A stretch of DNA of 14,644 nt from Candidatus Hydrogenedentota bacterium. GTDB lineage: Bacteria; Hydrogenedentota; Hydrogenedentia; Hydrogenedentales; GCA-2746185. A program made the position numbers and the translations under genes. The notes under the pieces were generated by a model, which was given only the letters and a program-made list of their open reading frames with translations, searched no databases and was not told where the DNA came from. Shown here piece by piece: positions 1 through 6,604 of this stretch. Numbering within the stretch: the first letter of the stretch is position 1; each line of letters begins with the position of its first letter. Where the stretch lies: NCBI GenBank assembly GCA_030123645.1, contig JASJYE010000018.1, positions 1-14,644 of the forward strand. Direction: 5' to 3'.

Positions 1-11
1 CGATAGCGTGA

Positions 12-108
12 TTTCTGTCGCCCCTACGGGGCTTGTGGTTATTGGAATTCCTTAGACCGGGCTTGCGCCCGGGGCTACATTCTTTCGTCCCTCCGGGATT
101 TCTTTTGT
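12..108. repeat. Cluster of small GC-rich hairpins, probable dispersed repeat, downstream of rplQ
   Basis: This 97-base stretch holds three inverted repeats. GCCCC-TAC-GGGGC is at 20-32, CCGGGC-TTGC-GCCCGG at 57-72, and TCCC-TCC-GGGA at 88-98. AT-rich connectors such as ATTTCTGT and TTCTTTCGT lie around them. From memory, similar mosaics recur in intergenic DNA of several environmental phyla, including PVC members. I cannot confirm copy number from one window. The strand is undecided because the stems are symmetrical. It could act as a transcript end or RNA stabiliser after rplQ. It may continue past the left edge. Confidence 0.5.
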
Positions 109-178
109 GCCTTCTACGAAATCGGGTGAGCTCTCCGGGCTAAGGCCGGCTCGCTATACATCAGAGTGAAGGAGAGGT
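109..178. other. Non-coding stretch between the hairpin repeat and rplQ
   Basis: No ORF, tRNA or U-tract terminator is visible here. A weak CCGG-containing fold around 135-155 is the only structure seen. The whole gene-free part at this end of the window is positions 1-178. Confidence 0.4.
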
Positions 179-556
179 CTACTCTTCCTCTTCGTATTCT
201 CCGAGGCCGACGAGTTCAATGCGGGACATGGGGGCGGCGTCGCCGAGGCGCGGGCCGAGTTTGAGGACGCGGGTGTAACCTCCGGGCCGATCTACGTTCG
301 TGGGGCCGACTTCATCGAATAGCCGTTTCACGGCCGTCTTATCGCGCAGGGCCGCAAAGGCACGGCGCCGGTTCGTCACGTTGTCCTTTTTCGCCAGCGT
401 GACCAGCGGCTCGGCGAAACGCCGCAGTTCTTTGGCCTTGGCCAGCGTCGTCTCAATGGCATAATGCGTAAACAGGGCCACGGCGAGGCTCTGCATCGTC
501 GCTTTGCGGTGCGAAGTCGTCCGCCCAAGCCGCCGTCCTGCCTTTCGGTGTCTCAT
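179..556 (-). CDS. rplQ: 50S ribosomal protein L17
   Basis: The product is 125 residues. It begins MRHRKAGRRLGRTTSHRKAT (1-20), the family signature, followed by AVALFTHYAIETTLAKAKEL (25-44). The C-terminal part has GPTNVDRPGGYTRVLKLGPR (84-103) and ends in a short acidic tail (GEYEEEE). L17 lies on the solvent side of the large subunit near L22 and L32. The ATG has GAGG ten bases upstream, 24 bases after rpoA. It is the last gene seen, and no clear rho-independent terminator follows. Confidence 0.97.
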   Translation of the reverse strand: MRHRKAGRRLGRTTSHRKATMQSLAVALFTHYAIETTLAKAKELRRFAEPLVTLAKKDNVTNRRRAFAALRDKTAVKRLFDEVGPTNVDRPGGYTRVLKLGPRLGDAAPMSRIELVGLGEYEEEE

Positions 557-580
557 CTCTCTGGATCCTCTTGATTGCCG

Positions 581-1603
581 CTATTCTTCTACAGGCTCCG
601 CTGGGACCTCGGCTTCTTCTTCGGCGGATTCTTGCTGCCCATTACCGCCCACGTTCATGCCCAGTGAGAGACCCATCGTCTCGAGGATGACCTTGATCTC
701 ATCGAGTGATTTCTTGCCGAAGTTGTGGAACCCAAGCATTTCGGTTTCGCTGCGGCCGACCAATTCGCCGATCGTCCTGATCTCCGCAGCCTTCAGGCAG
801 TTGGCCGCACGGACACTCAGCTCCAGCTCCTCTACCGGCCGGGACAGGGTCTTCATCATCCCGGGGTCGTCGGCCGCGGCCGCTTCGGCTTCTTCTTCCT
901 CTTGCGTCTTCTGCTGCGAGAATATTCTGAGGTGGTCAATCAACAGGTCCGCCGCCTCCCGCACGGCACGCTCGGGCGTGATGGAGCCGTTTGTCCATAC
1001 ATCGAGCAGCAGCCGATCATATTCGGTCATTTGGCCGACACGGGCATCCTCGACCTCGAAGTTTACTTTGGAAACGGGTGAGAAGCTCGCATCGAGGTAG
1101 ATAGTCCCGAGGGGAGCATGCTCCAACTCGAACTTGTCTGAGGTAACGTAGCCACGTCCTCGAGCGACCTTGATTTCCATTTCAAGCGAAGTGGACTTGT
1201 TCGTCGAGGTAAACAGCACATGCTCCGGATTGTGGCAGATGATGTTGTCCTGCCCGGCAAATGCGTCCCCGGCCGTCGCCTCACCCTTCCCGCTAATGTT
1301 AAACGAGAATATGAACGAGTCGACATTTTTCAGGCTCAGATCGCATTTCTTGAAGTTCAACACGACGTCTGTCATGTCCTCTTCGATCCCGGGGACGGCG
1401 GAGAACTCATGCTGGATATTCTCTACACGGATAGCCGTAACCGCCGCTCCCGACAGCGACGCCAAGAGCACGCGCCGCATCGAGTTGCCCACGGTCGTCC
1501 CATAGCCCCGCTCGAAGGGTTCGATGGAAAACCGGGCGTACTTCTCGTTTGAGCCTTCTTCTATTTTTACCCACTTGGGAATCACGAATTCATCGCTAAT
1601 CAT
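581..1603 (-). CDS. rpoA: DNA-directed RNA polymerase subunit alpha
   Basis: The product is 340 residues. The N-terminal dimerisation domain (about 1-228) contains RFSIEPFERGYGTTVGNSMR (24-43). The C-terminal domain (about 252-316) contains ELSVRAANCLKAAEI (261-275) and NFGKKSLDEIK (294-304). The DNA- and UP-element-contacting residues of E. coli alpha are present at the same numbers: R265, N268, C269, N294, G296, K298 and S299. The linker is strongly acidic (EEEEAEAAAADD, 235-246), and an unusual acidic tail follows the domain (about 325-340). The ATG has AAGGA eight bases upstream. The position between rpsK and rplQ is standard. Confidence 0.98.
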   Translation of the reverse strand: MISDEFVIPKWVKIEEGSNEKYARFSIEPFERGYGTTVGNSMRRVLLASLSGAAVTAIRVENIQHEFSAVPGIEEDMTDVVLNFKKCDLSLKNVDSFIFSFNISGKGEATAGDAFAGQDNIICHNPEHVLFTSTNKSTSLEMEIKVARGRGYVTSDKFELEHAPLGTIYLDASFSPVSKVNFEVEDARVGQMTEYDRLLLDVWTNGSITPERAVREAADLLIDHLRIFSQQKTQEEEEAEAAAADDPGMMKTLSRPVEELELSVRAANCLKAAEIRTIGELVGRSETEMLGFHNFGKKSLDEIKVILETMGLSLGMNVGGNGQQESAEEEAEVPAEPVEE

Positions 1604-1615
1604 GTTTGCTGTCCT

Positions 1616-1625
1616 TATCGCGATA
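1616..1625 (-). repeat. Perfect 10-bp palindrome before the rpoA SD
   Basis: TATCGCGATA lies in the 72-base rpsK-rpoA spacer and almost touches the AAGGA SD of rpoA. As RNA it could form only a weak hairpin with CC and GG flanks. As DNA it could be a dimeric-protein site. The rest of the spacer shows no ORF and no recognisable remnant of rpsD. Confidence 0.4.
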
Positions 1626-1675
1626 GGCCTGTATGCTTCTGATCGTACCCGGATCTCTAAACCACGAGGGCCAGG

Positions 1676-2068
1676 CTACACCCGCCGCCGTTTCCGCGGC
1701 CGGCAACCGTTGTGGGGAATACGCGTAACGTCCTTGATGAGCGTCACCTCGAGGCCGGCCGCTTGAATCGCGCGGATCGCAGATTCCCGACCGGAGCCCG
1801 GGCCGTTCACATGGATACGCACATCCTTAAGACCCACGTCGAGCGCGGCCTGGGCCGCTCGCTCGGCGGCAAGCTGCGCCGCATAGGCCGTACTCTTGCG
1901 CGAGCCGGAAAATCCGACCTGGCCCGCGCTCGACGACGAGATAACGTTGCCGCGCGGATCGCAGATCGAGATAATCGTATTATTGAATGTGGCCTGGACA
2001 TGAACCACACCCGACGTACTCATCAGCGCGACGCGCTTCTTTTTGCCCTTGCGTTTTTCCGTTGCCAC
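1676..2068 (-). CDS. rpsK: 30S ribosomal protein S11
   Basis: The product is 130 residues. Features are ATFNNTIISI (26-35), SAGQVGFSGSRKSTAYAAQ (47-65), NGPGSGRESAIRAI (88-101) and the C-terminal signature IPHNGCRPRKRRRV (117-130). S11 lies on the platform near the exit of the mRNA and contacts the Shine-Dalgarno helix region. The start is GTG with AGGAGG nine bases upstream, 16 bases after rpsM. The next gene is rpoA, with a 72-base spacer in place of rpsD. Confidence 0.98.
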   Translation of the reverse strand: MATEKRKGKKKRVALMSTSGVVHVQATFNNTIISICDPRGNVISSSSAGQVGFSGSRKSTAYAAQLAAERAAQAALDVGLKDVRIHVNGPGSGRESAIRAIQAAGLEVTLIKDVTRIPHNGCRPRKRRRV

Positions 2069-2084
2069 TTAGGAAGCCCTCCTG

Positions 2085-2453
2085 TCAAGTCTTCTTTTTA
2101 ATCGCAGTGCGGCGCGGTCCCTTTCGGGTGCGAGCGTTGGTATGCGTACGCTGTCCGCGCACCGGCAGGCCTCTTTTGTGCCTGATTCCGCGATAGCAAT
2201 TGATCTCCATAAGACGTTTGACGTTCCCTGTGACCTCGCGCCTCAGGTCGCCTTCCACTTTATAGTCGTTCTGGATCAGGTTCGTCAGCGTGTTCGCCTG
2301 CTCGTCCGTTAATTCGTTGACTCGCGTCCTGGGATCCATGCCCATCTTCTCCATGAGGGCCTTCGCGCGCGTCGGCCCGATGCCGAATACGCTGCGCAGG
2401 CCTATCTCCACCCGCTTCTGTCTCGGGAGGTCGACTCCAACAATGCGTGCCAT
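2085..2453 (-). CDS. rpsM: 30S ribosomal protein S13
   Basis: The product is 122 residues. It begins MARIVGVDLPRQKRVEIGL, has the helix-two-turn-helix motif GIGPTRA (24-30), and carries the C-terminal signature CYRGIRHKRGLPVRGQRTHT (86-105) with a basic tail (RKGPRRTAIKKKT). S13 pairs with S19 in the head, contacts the P-site tRNA and bridges to L5. The ATG has AGGAG nine bases upstream. It lies 18 bases after rpmJ. Confidence 0.98.
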   Translation of the reverse strand: MARIVGVDLPRQKRVEIGLRSVFGIGPTRAKALMEKMGMDPRTRVNELTDEQANTLTNLIQNDYKVEGDLRREVTGNVKRLMEINCYRGIRHKRGLPVRGQRTHTNARTRKGPRRTAIKKKT

Positions 2454-2471
2454 CGTTTGTCTCTCCTAGAC

Positions 2472-2585
2472 TTAGCCTTGCCGCTGCTTGTGTTTGGGAT
2501 TTTCGCAAATCACCCGAACATGGCCGCGCCGTCGGATGATCTTGCATTTCTCACACATCTTTTTGACCGAGCTTCGTACTTTCAT
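2472..2585 (-). CDS. rpmJ: 50S ribosomal protein L36, zinc type
   Basis: This small gene encodes 37 residues beginning MKVRSSVKKMCEKCK and ending NPKHKQRQG. The zinc ligands C11, C14, C27 and H32 of the C+ form are all present. L36 binds 23S rRNA near the base of the L7/L12 stalk. The ATG has GGAG six bases upstream. It follows map after 77 bases, with no infA between them, and is 18 bases before rpsM, the standard rpmJ-rpsM-rpsK order. Confidence 0.97.
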   Translation of the reverse strand: MKVRSSVKKMCEKCKIIRRRGHVRVICENPKHKQRQG

Positions 2586-2602
2586 TTCCAACTCCACGCT
2601 CT

Positions 2603-2616
2603 GCGGGAAGTCCCGC
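2603..2616 (-). repeat. Inverted repeat in the map-rpmJ spacer
   Basis: GCGGGA-CT-TCCCGC is a perfect 6-bp inverted repeat with a 2-base centre. It lies between the possible promoter and the rpmJ SD. With so short a loop it is more likely a protein-binding palindrome than an RNA hairpin, and no U run follows. The function is unknown. Confidence 0.45.
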
Positions 2617-2625
2617 GTATCTATA

Positions 2626-2655
2626 GTTATACCAGGCGGTTAAGCCCATAAACAA
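2626..2655 (-). promoter_or_regulatory. Possible promoter in front of rpmJ
   Basis: On the minus strand TTGTTT (2650-2655) and TATAAC (2626-2631) are separated by 18 bases. The -10 matches the sigma-70 consensus at five of six positions, the -35 at about three to four. It would start transcription about 35 bases before rpmJ. This is a motif guess in an AT-richer spacer, with no further proof. Confidence 0.35.
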
Positions 2656-2662
2656 TTGTACT

Positions 2663-3448
2663 TTACCGTTTCGCCAGCTCGCCCCAAGAGCGGCTCGAAT
2701 TCGCCGACATCGACAAGATCTCCGGACCGCCGTCCCGAATGACAATGCTGTGCTCAAAATGCGCACTCGGCTTTCCGTCCGCGGTAAGGGCGGTCCAACC
2801 GTCATCCAACACGCGCACCTCATGCGTACCGGCGTTGATCATAGGCTCGATAGCGAAGACCATTCCGGACTTCAGTTGTGGCCCGCGGGTCCCCGTAACG
2901 AAATTGGGGATCTGAGGGTCTTCATGCATCTCCGTGCCGATACCATGACCAACGAAACTGCGTACAATCGAAAAACCTTCTCCTGCAACCGTCTCTTCGA
3001 CGGCGCGCGAGATGTCCTCCACGTAATTTCCGGCCCTCGCTACATCAATGCCGTTGGCCAACGCCCGGTTCGTCACGTCCATTAGCCGAACTCGTTCATC
3101 ATCCAGCTCGCCACACGCGACGGAAAGGGCCGCGTCGCCGTAGTAGCCCTTGTATTTGACGCCTACATCGATGCTGCAAATCTCGCCGCCCTTCAGCCGG
3201 CGCGATCCGGGAATTCCGTGCACGATGACCTCGTCAATCGAGATGCACGTCGACGCGGGAAATCCCTGATAGCCGACGAAGGAGGGTACTCCTCCTCCCG
3301 CGCGAATTAATTCCTCCGCCATCTCGTCCAGCTCCTGCGTCGTGATACCCGGCTCGACATGGTCCGCGAGCGTCGTAAGCACTTCTGCTACAATCCCGTT
3401 GGCCTTTCGGAGCAGGTCAATCTCCCGGCTGGTTCGTAAGATGATCAT
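2663..3448 (-). CDS. map: Methionine aminopeptidase, type I
   Basis: This cytosolic metalloenzyme removes the first methionine from new proteins. From the ATG at 3448 the product is 261 residues (MIILRTSREIDLLRKAN...), the short type-I form without an N-terminal zinc-finger extension. The five metal ligands are visible: D94 (SIDVGV), D105 (YYGDAA), H168 (VGHGIG), E201 (IEPM) and E232 (FEHSI). The catalytic histidines are H77 (VHGIP) and H175 (MHEDP). The frame is open back to 3685, but that part overlaps adk and is unrelated to the family. The gene starts four bases after adk. GGGAG is 12 bases upstream. A 77-base spacer follows. Confidence 0.97.
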   Translation of the reverse strand: MIILRTSREIDLLRKANGIVAEVLTTLADHVEPGITTQELDEMAEELIRAGGGVPSFVGYQGFPASTCISIDEVIVHGIPGSRRLKGGEICSIDVGVKYKGYYGDAALSVACGELDDERVRLMDVTNRALANGIDVARAGNYVEDISRAVEETVAGEGFSIVRSFVGHGIGTEMHEDPQIPNFVTGTRGPQLKSGMVFAIEPMINAGTHEVRVLDDGWTALTADGKPSAHFEHSIVIRDGGPEILSMSANSSRSWGELAKR

Positions 3449-3452
3449 CCCG

Positions 3453-4127
3453 CTACGACACTCCCTGGGCCAATAATATGTCCTCAATCTTGTCCGCGAT
3501 CTCGCAGGGGCCTTCCGCAGCCGCATCGATCGACTGCACGAGCTCTCTCGCGGCGTAATGCTCGATGAGCGGCTCGGTCGACTCGTGGTACACCTTGAGC
3601 CGCTGCCTGATGGTCTCTTCGCAGTCGTCCTCCCGCTCTTCGAGTGCCGCTCCTCCGCAGGTCTCGTTGTCACAGGCGCCCTCAATGGCCGGCGGGCTGA
3701 ACTTCAGGTTATAAATCTTGCCGCATTTCGGACAATTCCGCCGCGCCGTCAATCGTTCGACGATCTCATCGTCGCCAATATCCAGCACAATTACCGCATC
3801 CAGCGCTTCCTCGCGTTCCTCGAGCATGCGGTCGAGCTGCTCCGCTTGACGCACCGAGCGCGGAAAACCATCGAGAATGTACCCGTTGTCACAATCGGAC
3901 TGCGAGAGTCGATCGACTAGCACTTCACATGTCAGCGAGTCCGGCACCAACTCGCCTGCCTTAAGGTAGCCCTCGATCTTTTTGCCAAACTCTGTGCCTC
4001 GTTCTCCGTGTCGGCGAAAAATGTCGCCCGTGGAGATATGGGCCCACCGGTGCTTCCCGGCGAGGCGCATCGCTTGGGTGCCTTTTCCGGCGCCCGGAGC
4101 GCCCAATATCAGGAGATGACCCGCCAC
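3453..4127 (-). CDS. adk: Adenylate kinase, zinc-type LID
   Basis: Adenylate kinase interconverts ATP plus AMP and two ADP in the cytoplasm. From GTG at 4127 the product is 224 residues (VAGHLLILGAPGAGKGTQ...). The P-loop is GAPGAGKGT (9-17). AMP-site elements are ISTGD (31-35) and DGFPR (86-90), and the LID begins after LTARR (126-130). The LID has four cysteines, C132, C135, C152 and C157, spaced as in zinc-binding kinases but with a CX4C second pair instead of the usual CX2C. An ATG at 4178 would add 17 residues that overlap secY by 47 bases and precede the kinase fold, so I prefer the GTG with its SD. The order secY-adk-map is common. Confidence 0.95.
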   Translation of the reverse strand: MAGHLLILGAPGAGKGTQAMRLAGKHRWAHISTGDIFRRHGERGTEFGKKIEGYLKAGELVPDSLTCEVLVDRLSQSDCDNGYILDGFPRSVRQAEQLDRMLEEREEALDAVIVLDIGDDEIVERLTARRNCPKCGKIYNLKFSPPAIEGACDNETCGGAALEEREDDCEETIRQRLKVYHESTEPLIEHYAARELVQSIDAAAEGPCEIADKIEDILLAQGVS

Positions 4128-4131
4128 GCGT

Positions 4132-5475
4132 CTATCCTCTCCTCGAGCGGATTCGGCCGCCTTTAGCGAAACCTTCATAATTCCGCATGATCAGGTGTTG
4201 TTCCATCTGCTTGATGGTGTCCAGTCCCACGCCAACCAAAATCAGCAAGCTCGTGCCGCCGAAAAACTGGGTCACGTTAAAGTTGTATATCTTGAGCGTC
4301 GAATACATGACATTGGGCAGCAGCGCCACGGCGACGAGAAATAGAGAACCGACCAGCGTCACCCGCGTCATCACTTTGTTGAGATACTCGGCCGTGGCCT
4401 TCCCCGGGCGGACACCGATGATCACGCCGCCGTACTTTTTCATATTGTCGGCCATCTCGACTGGATTAAACGTAATTGCAGTGTAAAAAAAGGAGAAAAA
4501 CATGATCATCGCCCCGAAGGCCACGCTATAGGCCCACCCGCCATATGCAAACCATTCATTAAAAATCACGTTGAGCCATCCCACGTCGACATTGCCCGCA
4601 ACCATGGTTGGCAACATCAGAAGCGAGCTCGCAAAGATGATGGGGATGACGCCGGCCTGGTTCACCCGCAGCGGCAGGTAGTTTCGCGCACCGCTATATA
4701 CTTTGCGGCCTTTCACCTGCCGCGGGTACTGCACGGGGATGCGCCGCTGTCCTGTCGTAACGAGGATCGTTCCCGCGACGACGAACACGAACACGCTCAC
4801 CATAATCAGGAAGACGAAGATCGACAACTCGCCGCTGCTGAGTAGCTGCATGACCGTCGCCACGGCCGCGGGCATGCCAGAAATGATACTTGCGAATATG
4901 ATGAGCGATATCCCGTTGCCGACGCCGTGCTCGCTGATTTGTTCGCCAAGCCACATCAAAAAGGCCGTACCCGTTGTAAAAGAAAGGACACACATCATGT
5001 AAAAACCGAAGCCCGGCGTGTCCGTCATCAAAATAGGTGCGTCGGGCGTACTTGCATTTAGACCGACAAGGAACCGCGCAACGCCCAGCGATTGCACAAT
5101 GCACAAGATGATGGTGCCGTAGCGGGTGTATTCGTTTATTCTCTTCTGCCCTTCAGCGCCCATTTTCTGCAGGGCTTCGAGCTGGGGCACGACCACAACG
5201 AGCAGCGACATGATGATGGATGCACTGATATAGGGCATGATCCCCAATGCGAATATTGTCGCCTGTGCGAAGGCGCCGCCCGAGAACAAGTTGTAGAAAC
5301 TCAGCAGCCCGCCGATGTCTTCTATCCGTGCGGCTAGCGCCTGTCCTTTGACGCCGGGTGTGGGCACGACCGCGCCAAAGCGATACGCCACGAGCGCCAG
5401 CACCGTAAAAATAATACGCTGCTTGAGCTCGGGGATCTTAAACGAGTTTCGAAACGCTGCGATAGGCTGCGCCAA
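4132..5475 (-). CDS. secY: Preprotein translocase channel subunit SecY (TTG start)
   Basis: The product is 447 residues, a normal SecY, with about ten hydrophobic membrane segments. Both signature regions are present: GIMPYISASIIMSLL (78-92, second membrane span) and LGEQISEHGVGNGISLIIF (176-194). QRRIPVQYP (243-251) and GVRPGKATAEYL (354-365) form the cytosolic loops that bind SecA and the ribosome, and Arg356 matches the essential arginine of the last loop. SecY with SecE and SecG forms the inner-membrane export channel. The gene is three bases after rplO and uses TTG with AAGGAGG at ideal spacing. Its basic C-terminus (GGRIRSRRG) ends four bases before the preferred adk start. Confidence 0.98.
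   Translation of the reverse strand: MAQPIAAFRNSFKIPELKQRIIFTVLALVAYRFGAVVPTPGVKGQALAARIEDIGGLLSFYNLFSGGAFAQATIFALGIMPYISASIIMSLLVVVVPQLEALQKMGAEGQKRINEYTRYGTIILCIVQSLGVARFLVGLNASTPDAPILMTDTPGFGFYMMCVLSFTTGTAFLMWLGEQISEHGVGNGISLIIFASIISGMPAAVATVMQLLSSGELSIFVFLIMVSVFVFVVAGTILVTTGQRRIPVQYPRQVKGRKVYSGARNYLPLRVNQAGVIPIIFASSLLMLPTMVAGNVDVGWLNVIFNEWFAYGGWAYSVAFGAMIMFFSFFYTAITFNPVEMADNMKKYGGVIIGVRPGKATAEYLNKVMTRVTLVGSLFLVAVALLPNVMYSTLKIYNFNVTQFFGGTSLLILVGVGLDTIKQMEQHLIMRNYEGFAKGGRIRSRRG
4136..4143 (-). promoter_or_regulatory. SD site supporting the GTG start of adk
   Basis: AGGAGAGG at the end of secY places its AGAGG core eight bases before the GTG at 4127. No comparable site was used to support the upstream ATG at 4178, so this favours the GTG. 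Confidence 0.65.
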
Positions 5476-5478
5476 CGC

Positions 5479-5985
5479 TTAGCCCTCCTTACCTGAGCGT
5501 TTCTGACGGTTTCGCACTGCCCGCGCCGCCGGCGGCTCGATGAGCTCGACGATACCGCCCACGCTTTCTATTTTGCTACGCGCAGCCGCGCTAACGGCGT
5601 TTACCTTGAGGCTCAGCTTCTTCGTAAGTTCCCCACGCCCAAGGACTTTCACGCCGCCTTTGAGCCTCTTAATGACCTTCTTCTCAACCAGCCCGTCAGT
5701 GGTTACCTCCGCGCCGTCGTCGAAGGCCTTCTCGATCACATCGAGATTGACCTCGGCGAGGGGATGCCGCGACGTGTGGTTAAAACCACGCTTGGGCAGA
5801 CGCCGGCTCAGCGGCATCTGGCCGCCCTCGAAGCCCGCCCGGCGCGAATAACCCGAACGCGACTTCTGGCCCTTGTGACCACGCCCGGAAGTCTTGCCCT
5901 TGCCCGAACTGGGGCCGCGCCCAACGCGCTTGCGCCGCTTTTTTGAACCCGGCGCCGGGCTAAGTGAACTCAAATCCATGGACAT
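5479..5985 (-). CDS. rplO: 50S ribosomal protein L15
   Basis: The product is 168 residues, somewhat longer than the common 144-150. The Gly/Lys/Arg-rich N-terminal arm is typical (KRVGRGPSSGKGKTSGRGHK, 19-38), then GFEGGQMPLSRRLPKRGF (51-68). The globular part has VKVLGRGELTKKLSLKVNAV (112-131). The C-terminus carries an extra basic tail (RAVRNRQKRSGKEG). L15 is a late-assembly protein of the large subunit. I use the ATG at 5985 (AAAGG 11 bases upstream). The ATG at 5979 would give MDLSSL and cannot be excluded. The end of the gene contains the SD for secY. Confidence 0.95.
   Translation of the reverse strand: MSMDLSSLSPAPGSKKRRKRVGRGPSSGKGKTSGRGHKGQKSRSGYSRRAGFEGGQMPLSRRLPKRGFNHTSRHPLAEVNLDVIEKAFDDGAEVTTDGLVEKKVIKRLKGGVKVLGRGELTKKLSLKVNAVSAAARSKIESVGGIVELIEPPAARAVRNRQKRSGKEG
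5484..5490 (-). promoter_or_regulatory. SD site fixing the TTG start of secY
   Basis: A perfect AAGGAGG inside the last codons of rplO lies eight bases before the TTG at 5475. This is the main support for the TTG start, since no ATG or GTG is suitably placed. Confidence 0.8.
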
Positions 5986-6009
5986 ATCTTCAATAACCTT
6001 TCGGTATCC

Positions 6010-6552
6010 CTAGCTAAGAATATCCGAGACCTCAAGGCCGCGCGCCGCGGCGACGTCTTCGACTCTGCGCATCTGTTTCAGCCCTTTCAGCGTCGCCCAC
6101 ACGACGTTCGTCGCGTTGTTCGACCCCAGGCATTTCGTCAGAACGTTCTTGTAGCCCGCGGCCTCGAGCACCGAGCGAACTGGTCCCCCCGCAACCACGC
6201 CTGTACCCAGGGAAGCCGGCTTGAGCAGGACCCGCGCTGCGTCAGACCTGCCAATGATCTCATGCGGGACCGTGGTGTTCACAATGGGCACGTCTATCAT
6301 GCCTTTGCGCGCCCTCTCGATGGCCTTGCGGATCGCCTCGGGCACTTCGGAGGCCTTGCCCATCGCCGCGCCGACTTTTCCCTTGCCATCGCCTACGACG
6401 GCAATCGCGCTAAAGCTGAAACGCCGGCCGCCTTTGACCACCTTTGAGACGCGGTAAATCTTCACCACGTCCTCAATAAATTCCGACTCTCTCGGCGCGC
6501 GGGGTCTGCGCTCTGAGCGCCGGCCTTCTCTTCTACCCGGTGCTTGGCCCAA
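6010..6552 (-). CDS. rpsE: 30S ribosomal protein S5 (TTG start)
   Basis: The product is 180 residues from the TTG at 6552. A basic, probably disordered N-terminus (about 1-22) precedes the S5 double-stranded-RNA-binding-like domain (about 23-88), with VVGDGKGKVG (52-61). The C-terminal domain has VLLKPASLGTGVVAGGPVRS (108-127) and the conserved GSNNATNVV (143-151). S5 helps set decoding fidelity and lies at the mRNA entry with S3 and S4. The gene follows rplR after 52 bases. The usual next gene, rpmD (L30), is absent, and rplO follows after 24 bases. Confidence 0.97.
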   Translation of the reverse strand: MGQAPGRREGRRSERRPRAPRESEFIEDVVKIYRVSKVVKGGRRFSFSAIAVVGDGKGKVGAAMGKASEVPEAIRKAIERARKGMIDVPIVNTTVPHEIIGRSDAARVLLKPASLGTGVVAGGPVRSVLEAAGYKNVLTKCLGSNNATNVVWATLKGLKQMRRVEDVAAARGLEVSDILS

Positions 6553-6559
6553 AGTATTC

Positions 6560-6565
6560 CCTCCT
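6560..6565 (-). promoter_or_regulatory. SD site fixing the TTG start of rpsE
   Basis: A perfect AGGAGG lies seven bases before the TTG at 6552. No ATG or GTG near this SD is in the rpsE frame, so it settles the choice of the TTG codon. Confidence 0.8.
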
Positions 6566-6604
6566 GACTTCTCTAACTCGTCGGCTCACTCTTAGTCTGA
6601 GGCC

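Noticed and set aside
109..178. Rho-independent terminator after rplQ
   Set aside because: No strong stem followed by a U run on the minus strand was found; only weak CCGG pairings and the downstream repeat hairpins are present.
3449..3685. N-terminal extension of methionine aminopeptidase
   Set aside because: The extra 79 residues are Ser/Arg-rich out-of-frame reading of adk, without the zinc-finger or linker seen in extended forms of the enzyme.
4128..4178. ATG at 4178 as the start of adenylate kinase
   Set aside because: It overlaps secY by 47 bases and adds residues not found before the kinase core, while the GTG at 4127 has a good SD at 8 bases and lies 4 bases after the secY stop.
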